From Spirosoma pollinicola (lineage in GTDB: Bacteria; Bacteroidota; Bacteroidia; Cytophagales; Spirosomataceae): a DNA stretch of 64,000 bases. The position numbers and the translations under genes were made by a program. The notes beneath the pieces are model-generated. The model was given only the letters and a program-made list of their open reading frames with translations, did no database searches and was not told the origin of the DNA. The DNA lies in contig NZ_CP025096.1 of assembly GCF_002831565.1 (NCBI RefSeq), positions 5,310,609 to 5,374,608 on the forward strand. Direction: 5' to 3'. Positions 58,154-64,000 of the stretch are shown piece after piece. The stretch's first letter is position 1; each line of letters opens with the position of its first letter.

Positions 58154-58690
58154 TTACTGCCGCTTTTGAATGGGAACAATAGCTTCGGTTTCATCCCATG
58201 CCAGCACCATATCGGTACCGTTGGTGGCGGGTCTGAATGAAATATAAAACTGTTCGGCTTTGGGGCTGTGTTTATGCGAAGCAACAGGCACGCGTAGAAT
58301 GTCTTTTGTTTGGTCGTAATTGGTGCCCCACTGACCGGTTTCACCGTTAAAAATAACAATCCAGCCATCAGGCGAAGGAATGGTCCACAAAGAGTATTCG
58401 CCTTTGTCTAGGGGCTGTCCGGCTACAATGACATTCTGGTCGAAGTCAATAACGGTAGCTTCATTGGCACCCGTGCGCCAGACTTGTCCGTAAGGAACCA
58501 GTCCACCAAAAATCTTACGTCCTTTTTTATACGGCTGGCAGTAATCAACCTTGATTTGGAGGCCGTTTTGATCGATTTGGGCAATGGCTTCCGGGCTACC
58601 GGATTTTGTCCAGCTACGTAAGGAAAAGAAGCCAACAAGGGCTATAGCGGCAATAACACCAAGAATTATAAGGATGCGTTTCATGGACAT
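58154..58690 (-). CDS. DUF2911 family secreted protein
   Basis: The 178-residue protein starts at ATG 58690 or at the second ATG at 58684 (MKRILIILGVIAAIALVGFF). One N-terminal membrane segment is followed by a DUF2911 domain: LQIKVDYCQPYKKGRKIFGG, VPYGQVWRTGANEATVIDFD and YSLWTIPSPDGWIVIFN. Members are common in Bacteroidota; no biochemical role is known to me. It is convergent with the esterase gene, 35 bases apart. Confidence 0.85.
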   Translation of the reverse strand: MSMKRILIILGVIAAIALVGFFSLRSWTKSGSPEAIAQIDQNGLQIKVDYCQPYKKGRKIFGGLVPYGQVWRTGANEATVIDFDQNVIVAGQPLDKGEYSLWTIPSPDGWIVIFNGETGQWGTNYDQTKDILRVPVASHKHSPKAEQFYISFRPATNGTDMVLAWDETEAIVPIQKRQ

Positions 58691-58771
58691 TCAGTGGTTA
58701 TGAGCTGATAGATTGCAAGGTATGAAGATTTTGTAACTTGCGAACTTCTGAATAGTGCCCACCGTATCTTA

Positions 58772-59257
58772 ATGTCCAGAATAGACTATCCACTCATTTA
58801 CCCCGACCTGCGTAAGGACGAAACCGAGCCCTCTGGCGGGTATGTAGAAATGCATATAACGCACGCATCGCACGAAGCCGCTCGAAATATCGAAACTGCT
58901 ATCATACTGGCTAGACAAGGTTTGAAAGTGCGGCTTTTACCGATCGATAATACACCCCACATCAAAAATCCAGATGCGTATTTTATTGATCAGGAAATTG
59001 TTGTTGAGTTCAAGCATAACTATACACCTACAGCATCTGCTATCGAGCGTGAAGTGCGCAATGCTAAAAAGCAGGCAAATCACATTTTGATACATGTGAT
59101 GAGTGGAATTACAAAAGAAGAATTAATTCAGGGCTTAAGGCAACATTTACACCGAGCAGAGAATATTATTACCGTTTGGCTGATGTTCAATGGCAGTACA
59201 TATACCTTCTCTTCTGAAGAGATACGTAACAAACACATAGAGGATAAAATGCAATGA
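58772..59257 (+). CDS. Orphan nuclease-like protein resembling CdiA C-terminal tRNase domains
   Basis: The 161-residue protein has a conserved nuclease centre: D68 in KNPDAYFID and E79-x-K81 in IVVEFKHN, a PD-(D/E)xK spacing. This is followed by AIEREVRNAKKQANHILIHV (residues about 90-109), the helix-and-strand typical of CdiA C-terminal tRNA-nuclease domains. The first half (HEAARNIETAIILARQGLKV) also fits such domains in mobile elements and phage proteins. No signal peptide, carrier domain or immunity gene is adjacent. It may be a host-adapted toxin domain, an anti-phage nuclease or a relic. Confidence 0.65.
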   Translation: MSRIDYPLIYPDLRKDETEPSGGYVEMHITHASHEAARNIETAIILARQGLKVRLLPIDNTPHIKNPDAYFIDQEIVVEFKHNYTPTASAIEREVRNAKKQANHILIHVMSGITKEELIQGLRQHLHRAENIITVWLMFNGSTYTFSSEEIRNKHIEDKMQ

Positions 59258-59284
59258 GGTGACACAGTTGCCTGCATCACCTCA
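59255..59284. terminator. Hairpin at the end of the nuclease-like gene
   Basis: Perfect 8-base arms TGAGGTGA (59255-59262) and TCACCTCA (59277-59284) around 14 bases; the left arm includes the stop codon. Convergent with uvrB. Confidence 0.6.
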
Positions 59285-59372
59285 AGGTAGGGGCCTGGGA
59301 TCTCTCCCTGACCAATGCAAAAGTACAATTTCTGTTGTTCAAAAACAAGCAAATTGGCGTGTTTTTGACTGT

Positions 59373-61394
59373 CTACGCCGTTTCCTTCTTCAGCTTATCA
59401 CGTAGTTGAAACAACTCGTCACGAAGGCGGGCGGCTTCCATAAAGTCAAGGTCTTTGGCCGCACGCTCCATTTTCGATTGCGTTTCCTGAATAACTTTTT
59501 CTAAATCCCCTTTACCCATGTAACGCATAACGGGATCGGCGGCAATCCGGATTTCGTCTGGCTCCACATAGAAATGCTTTGCCTTCGAATCGGCCACTTT
59601 AGTTTGACCCATAATGGCTTCGCGCGATTTCAATACTGTTTTCGGTGTAATGCCGTTGTCGTTGTTATACTCCAACTGAATGGCCCGACGCCGGTTTGTT
59701 TCGTCAATGGCTTTTTCCATCGAGCCGGTAATTCGGTCGGCATACATAATCACCTTGCCGTTCACGTTCCGGGCGGCACGGCCAATTGTTTGAATTAATG
59801 ACCGGATGTCACGCAGGAACCCTTCTTTATCGGCATCCATAATGGCGACCAGCGAGACTTCAGGCAAATCAAGTCCTTCACGAAGCAGGTTGACGCCTAC
59901 CAGTACATCGAAATTGCCCAACCGTAAATCGCGCAGGATTTCGACCCGATCAAGGGTTTTTACTTCGGAGTGAATGTAGCGGGTTTTAATACCCACCCGG
60001 TCAAGGTACTTGGTCAATTCCTCGGCCATGCGTTTGGTAAGCGTTGTAACCAGCACACGTTCGCCGTTTTTGATGCGTCCGTCGATGGATTCGAGTAAAT
60101 CATCTATCTGGTTCAAACTCGGGCGCACTTCGATTTCAGGATCAAGCAAGCCCGTTGGCCGGATAAGTTGCTCCACAATAACGCCATCGCTTTTCCGAAG
60201 TTCGTAGTCTGATGGTGTAGCTGATACATAGATTGACTGGCCGCACATATCTTCAAACTCCTGAAACGTAAGCGGGCGGTTGTCCATAGCCGATGGAAGT
60301 CGGAAACCATAGTCGACGAGGGCGGTTTTGCGGGAGCGGTCACCGCCCCACATGGCCCGGATTTGCGGAATGGTAGCGTGACTCTCGTCAATCACCATAA
60401 GGTAATCGTCCGGAAAATAATCGAGCAGACAGAACGGCCGCTGACCCGGTTTGCGCTTGTCGAAATAGCGGGAGTAGTTCTCAATACCGGAGCAGTAGCC
60501 CAGTTCGCGCATCATTTCGAGGTCAAATTCTGTGCGTTCGCGAATGCGGGTCGCTTCCTGTTCCCGAAACTCCGATTCAAAATAGCGGACCTGTGACACC
60601 ATATCGTCCTGAATCTGATACATGGCGTCGTTCAACGTGTCACGACCCGTTACGAACAGGTTGGCTGGGAAGATCGTCACCAGTGTTTCGTTCGATATTT
60701 TCTTGCCCGTTTCGGGGTCGATTCGCTGAATGGTTTCGATTTCGTCGCCGAAGAAAATAACCCGGTACGCAAAATCGGCATAAGCAACATACAGGTCTAC
60801 AGTATCGCCTTTTACGCGAAAATTGCCCCGCTGAAATTCGCCCTCTGTTCGGCTATACAGAATGCTCACTAACTGATGCAGAAACTGGTTGCGGCTCATG
60901 TTCTGCCCCACACCAATATTGACCACATTTCGTTTGAATTCTTCGGGGTTACCCATGCCATAAATACACGACACCGATGCGATTACGATAACATCGCGCC
61001 GACCGCTCATGAGGGCCGAGGTGGCAGCCAGCCGCAGCTTGTCGATTTCCTCATTGATGGCGAGGTCTTTTTCAATATACGTATTGGTGGTAGCAATGAA
61101 GGCTTCGGGCTGGTAATAGTCGTAGTAAGAGATGAAATATTCAACTGCGTTTTCCGGGAAGAACTGTTTGAATTCGCCGTAAAGCTGAGCTGCCAGCGTT
61201 TTGTTATGGCTAAGCACAAGCGTTGGGCGATTGGTTTGGGCGATGAGGTTGGCGACCGTAAAGGTCTTACCCGACCCAGTGACCCCGAGTAATACCTGTG
61301 CGGGTTCACCTTCATTTATACCCTTAACCAACTGTTCGATAGCCTTAGGCTGATCGCCGGTTGGTTGAAATTCAGAGGTTAGTTTAAAGTCCAT
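59373..61394 (-). CDS. uvrB: Excinuclease ABC subunit B
   Basis: The 673-residue protein is a full-length UvrB: Walker A GVTGSGKTFTVANL, the beta-hairpin that clamps DNA (YYDYYQPEAFIATTNTYIEK), DESHA box VIDESHATIPQ, helicase motif QTIGRAARN and a C-terminal UVR coiled-coil (KVIQETQSKMERAAKDLDFM). It works with UvrA and UvrC in nucleotide excision repair. A TTG, 20-base, TAAATTAG promoter lies 20-50 bases upstream. Confidence 0.97.
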   Translation of the reverse strand: MDFKLTSEFQPTGDQPKAIEQLVKGINEGEPAQVLLGVTGSGKTFTVANLIAQTNRPTLVLSHNKTLAAQLYGEFKQFFPENAVEYFISYYDYYQPEAFIATTNTYIEKDLAINEEIDKLRLAATSALMSGRRDVIVIASVSCIYGMGNPEEFKRNVVNIGVGQNMSRNQFLHQLVSILYSRTEGEFQRGNFRVKGDTVDLYVAYADFAYRVIFFGDEIETIQRIDPETGKKISNETLVTIFPANLFVTGRDTLNDAMYQIQDDMVSQVRYFESEFREQEATRIRERTEFDLEMMRELGYCSGIENYSRYFDKRKPGQRPFCLLDYFPDDYLMVIDESHATIPQIRAMWGGDRSRKTALVDYGFRLPSAMDNRPLTFQEFEDMCGQSIYVSATPSDYELRKSDGVIVEQLIRPTGLLDPEIEVRPSLNQIDDLLESIDGRIKNGERVLVTTLTKRMAEELTKYLDRVGIKTRYIHSEVKTLDRVEILRDLRLGNFDVLVGVNLLREGLDLPEVSLVAIMDADKEGFLRDIRSLIQTIGRAARNVNGKVIMYADRITGSMEKAIDETNRRRAIQLEYNNDNGITPKTVLKSREAIMGQTKVADSKAKHFYVEPDEIRIAADPVMRYMGKGDLEKVIQETQSKMERAAKDLDFMEAARLRDELFQLRDKLKKETA

Positions 61395-61414
61395 TAATGC
61401 CGTTGATAATCTGG

Positions 61415-61445
61415 CTAATTTACGAAAATTCGGGATGGATTACAA
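61415..61445 (-). promoter_or_regulatory. uvrB promoter candidate
   Basis: On the minus strand TTG (61445-61443), 20 bases and TAAATTAG (61422-61415, one mismatch to TAnnTTTG), 21 bases before the uvrB start. Confidence 0.55.
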
Positions 61446-61596
61446 GGGCGATTTTGATATAAATCGTATGTCAACGATACCTCTGTAAGTCACATTACCC
61501 TAGAATCTGTAATCGTTTGAGGTTAAAATTTACATTTATTCGGACTCAGCTCAATGCTTATTTTTATATTGAGCGCCAACTAAAAGAAGTGTACTG

Positions 61597-62121
61597 ATGC
61601 AAAGTGGTTATGACTCGAATGGGTCTGTCGAGTATGTGAAAAAACAACCCGTTTGGGCGTTCTGTTTATTATCGTTTTTATCCTTCGGCTTATACACCGT
61701 TTATTGGTTTTATAAAAACTGGTACTTTTTCAGGGATCTGTACGAATGGGATATTTATCCAATCTGGCGTGCCATCTTCGATATCTTCTTTGTCCATACA
61801 TTACTGGAGCAGATTAACGACCGCGCCATTGAGAAAGGGCACCCCGGTATCAGTAGCAACTTATGGGCAACGGGTTATGTAGTTGTCTCGCTTTTAGCCA
61901 GGATTCTGGATCGTACCTTACCACCATCTCTGGCTGTATTGACTGTGTTTTTGCCGCCCTTCCTGTTTCTGATTCCGAGCGTCATGCAAGTCAATTACCT
62001 CTACGAAAAAGCGCGTCCAAATGAGTATCAGCCCACGTTTAGTTCTGGCGAATATATTGTTCTGGCGCTGGGTGGAACCCTGATGGGATTTGTGCTGATT
62101 AGTGCGTTAACCGCAGCCTAG
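61597..62121 (+). CDS. DUF4234-like membrane protein
   Basis: The 174-residue protein begins with the short membrane-entry motif typical of DUF4234 (KKQPVWAFCLLSFLSFGLYT, VYWFYKNWYFFRDL). Three or four hydrophobic segments follow (PPSLAVLTVFLPPFLFLIPS, GGTLMGFVLISALTAA). Function unknown. The stop lies only two bases from the stop of the convergent VIT gene, with no terminator between, so the transcripts must overlap. Confidence 0.75.
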   Translation: MQSGYDSNGSVEYVKKQPVWAFCLLSFLSFGLYTVYWFYKNWYFFRDLYEWDIYPIWRAIFDIFFVHTLLEQINDRAIEKGHPGISSNLWATGYVVVSLLARILDRTLPPSLAVLTVFLPPFLFLIPSVMQVNYLYEKARPNEYQPTFSSGEYIVLALGGTLMGFVLISALTAA

Positions 62122-62123
62122 AT

Positions 62124-62837
62124 CTAACTAATCAGTTTTGCAACTCCAAAGGCGGCAGCCGCAGCTAATGCGCCAATAACCATAACTTTAAACGCACCGG
62201 CAACAGGCGGTTGGTCGGTTACTTTGCTCTTGAAATAACCAAAAACAAAAAGGCAAATGAGCGTTATTCCACAGGAGTACAGAAGTGAATCAAAGGGGTT
62301 TGAAATTAAAAAATAGGGCGATAATGGAATCAACCCGCCAACAACATACGATAGCCCGATAGTCAGGGCACTCTTGGTGGCGCGGTTAGGGTCGGGTTCG
62401 TCGAGTCCTAATTCGTATTTCATCATAAAATCCACCCACTTCGCTTTATCTTTCGACAATTCGTCGGCAATGGTAATTTGTAAGGCCGGACTCAGGCCCA
62501 TGTCGGCAAAAATCTCGCGCACTTCTTCTTTTTCCCGTTCGGGTACCGTTTCAACTTCGTTAATTTCCCGACGAAGTTCGGACGAGTAATGATCTGCTTC
62601 AGTACGCCCTGCCAGATAACCGCCCAGACCCATAGCAATAGACCCGGCAACGATTTCGGCAATACCCGCCGTAACCACAAGCGATGAATTAGCCACCGCC
62701 CCGCTCAAACCTGCCGCGAGTGCAAAGGGAACGGTGAGCCCGTCGGACATGCCAATAACAATATCAGAAATGAAATCGGAACTATGCAGGTGATGTTCCT
62801 GATGAGGTGTATGCGAATGCACACTGGTATTTGTCAT
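62124..62837 (-). CDS. VIT1/CCC1-family iron/manganese transporter
   Basis: Starting at the ATG at 62837 gives 237 residues with a His-rich N-terminus (HSHTPHQEHHLHSS), which could bind metal. It has the VIT signature SDIVIGMSDGLTVPFALAAG, AEIVAGSIAMGLGGYLAGRTE, a cytoplasmic stretch EVETVPEREKEEVREIFADM that carries the acidic metal-binding helix, and three further membrane helices. Members export Fe2+ or Mn2+ from the cytosol or into compartments. A strong hairpin with a following T-run lies 93-125 bases upstream on the same strand. Confidence 0.9.
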   Translation of the reverse strand: MTNTSVHSHTPHQEHHLHSSDFISDIVIGMSDGLTVPFALAAGLSGAVANSSLVVTAGIAEIVAGSIAMGLGGYLAGRTEADHYSSELRREINEVETVPEREKEEVREIFADMGLSPALQITIADELSKDKAKWVDFMMKYELGLDEPDPNRATKSALTIGLSYVVGGLIPLSPYFLISNPFDSLLYSCGITLICLFVFGYFKSKVTDQPPVAGAFKVMVIGALAAAAAFGVAKLIS

Positions 62838-62929
62838 TGTATTCTTTTTTACGGTTGGGCTTCGTTTTTTCAGGACAGTAAGGTAAGGAAGATCTGATCG
62901 AATACCCAATGCCCGGGCAGCGCTAACAA

Positions 62930-62962
62930 AACAGCCGCCCTCTAAATTAGATGGCGGCTGTT
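62930..62962 (-). promoter_or_regulatory. Terminator-like hairpin upstream of the VIT gene (possible attenuator)
   Basis: Arms 62930-62944 and 62948-62962 pair with one mismatch (AACAGCCGCC core); on the minus strand the stem is followed by TTGTTAGC, giving a T-rich tail. No gene ends here, as both neighbours are divergent. It may stop transcripts that would run into the metal transporter gene, or belong to a small RNA. Confidence 0.55.
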
Positions 62963-63132
62963 GTATCTCACCGTAATGTATTTGTAAATTATTGTTTCTA
63001 CTGTTTTCGACCAGCTTTCGTTTTTTGCCAGACAGAATTATGAGGAAATGGGTCTAAACGAAGACGACTCTGAAGTAGTTTTACCATAAACTATGAAACA
63101 GGTGGCATCCAGCGCTGCCTTACTAATACCCT

Positions 63133-63990
63133 ATGATCTGGGTCACCCGCGAGCGTCCTAAAATTGATCGATTAGCCTGTCCGTGGCTCATCAAGCGATT
63201 TATTGACCCGGAGGCTACCATTCTTTTTCTGCCTGAATCGCAGGTTCTTCAACAAGCGCAGATATTAGAGGCTACTCCGTTCGATGTGCCCGGTGTCGAG
63301 TATTCTCACTATGAAGACCGATGCACGTTCGATTACTTTTTGCAAAAGCATGCCTTGTCTGACCCGGCCCTGGATGCGCTGGCGTCTATTGTTCGGGGAG
63401 CCGATACCGACGACCATGCCCTGGCCGCACAATCGGCGGGATTATGGGCCATTTCGGCAGGATTGGCTTTTAACATTCCCGATGATCAGCAATTGCTGAT
63501 GCAGGGAATGGTGATTTATGATGCGCTTTACAGTTGGGCAAAGCACCTTCAGTTCGTTAAACATACGCAAAACCCTACTGAGCGATTGCTTTTACAGGTA
63601 CTAAATACGTATCTCAAACCTACGGGAAAGCGGAAAACGCCAGCCTGGGTCAGTGACTTGAAAGAGTTGATTCAGGATCAGATAGATACCAATCTCACGC
63701 TTAGCCTGTCGGAATTATCAGAAAGCCTGGATGTAAATCCGACCTACGTATCCCGGACTTTTGCCCGTTACTTCGATGACCTGTCATTTGGCGAGTATAT
63801 TCGTAAATTACGCATTGAGAAAGCGATTCAATTACTGGAATCGACCACCTATAGCCTGTCTGAGATTGCTTACCTGACAGGCTTCTCCGATCAGAGCCAT
63901 TTTACCCGAATTTTCAAAAAATTGATAGGACAAAACCCATCAGACTATCGAAAAAATAAGGCAAAAAGTAAAGCAGATACAAAAGGTTGA
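63133..63990 (+). CDS. ChrB-domain/AraC fusion regulator
   Basis: The 285-residue protein joins a ChrB C-terminal-like domain (residues about 2-135: WVTRERPKIDRLACPWLIKR, FIDPEATILFLPES, HYEDRCTFDYFL, IVRGADTDD) to an AraC/XylS helix-turn-helix domain (about 175-275: LSELSESLDVNPTYVSRTF, EIAYLTGFSDQSHFTRIFKK). ChrB proteins are tied to chromate resistance and some sense chromate; this protein may use the domain as an effector sensor for an AraC-type regulator. The window ends ten bases after its stop, so any chrA-like gene would lie beyond it. The cysteines C16 and C64 could take part in sensing. Confidence 0.85.
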   Translation: MIWVTRERPKIDRLACPWLIKRFIDPEATILFLPESQVLQQAQILEATPFDVPGVEYSHYEDRCTFDYFLQKHALSDPALDALASIVRGADTDDHALAAQSAGLWAISAGLAFNIPDDQQLLMQGMVIYDALYSWAKHLQFVKHTQNPTERLLLQVLNTYLKPTGKRKTPAWVSDLKELIQDQIDTNLTLSLSELSESLDVNPTYVSRTFARYFDDLSFGEYIRKLRIEKAIQLLESTTYSLSEIAYLTGFSDQSHFTRIFKKLIGQNPSDYRKNKAKSKADTKG

Positions 63991-64000
63991 ATCTGTTCTA

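Overview
The window looks like chromosomal DNA from a Bacteroidota bacterium of the order Cytophagales; the gene content and protein styles resemble Spirosoma. Reasons: a SusC-type TonB-linked receptor with an N-terminal carboxypeptidase-like repeat, many small outer-membrane beta-barrel genes, LytTR two-component genes, Bacteroidota promoters (TTG, about 20 bases, TAnnTTTG) instead of sigma-70 boxes, few Shine-Dalgarno sites, and an uncoupled nuoA/nuoB pair. I found no tRNA, rRNA, CRISPR array, phage or IS transposase gene. The genus is an inference.

Layout. 1-5.1 kb: the start of a susC gene, an enolase-superfamily sugar-acid dehydratase, its LacI regulator with a clear operator, and purine nucleoside phosphorylase. 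5.3-11.4 kb: a small secreted protein, then an arsenic region on the minus strand (arsC, arsN-like acetyltransferase, arsM, two secreted hydrolases, arsR), in which arsM and arsR carry matching palindromic operators. 11.6-17.7 kb: a large GH13 enzyme and lutABC for L-lactate oxidation. 17.8-23.2 kb: a LytTR response regulator, its kinase and a DUF4932 putative metalloprotease with ATGA overlaps, then an S41 protease, rnpA and rpmH. 23.4-33.3 kb: M61 peptidase, GH130 phosphorylase, DUF389 protein, amidase, a barrel/lipoprotein/OmpA set, and a DoxX-like membrane gene cut by an in-frame TAG. 33.3-40.3 kb: three paralogous MFS permeases with a GxxExxY protein, a sodium-solute symporter and a second small secreted protein. 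40.6-51.7 kb: a GT-C-like membrane protein, nuoB - unknown - nuoA, barrels, YqgE, a sulfite-oxidase/cytochrome pair, DUF4230, an OmpH/Skp chaperone and hemA. 52-64 kb: histidine kinase, a 43-residue lasso-type RiPP precursor without its enzymes, LuxE-like protein, sigma-54 activator without a DNA-binding domain, esterase, DUF2911, an orphan CdiA-tRNase-like nuclease, uvrB, DUF4234, a VIT metal transporter and a ChrB-AraC fusion regulator.

The most striking overall pattern is in the gaps between genes. At least 13 hold long inverted repeats (arms 20-54 bases, several perfect), usually touching a stop codon. One group (1.5, 6.7, 14.6, 25.0 kb) has arms that are themselves hairpins preceded by GTAN, as in REP/BIME elements. 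A second group (20.8, 28.9, 31.4, 37.1, 39.0, 55.5 kb) consists of plain giant hairpins with unrelated sequences. No gene in the window explains them. All functional calls come from reading motifs; no database search was run.
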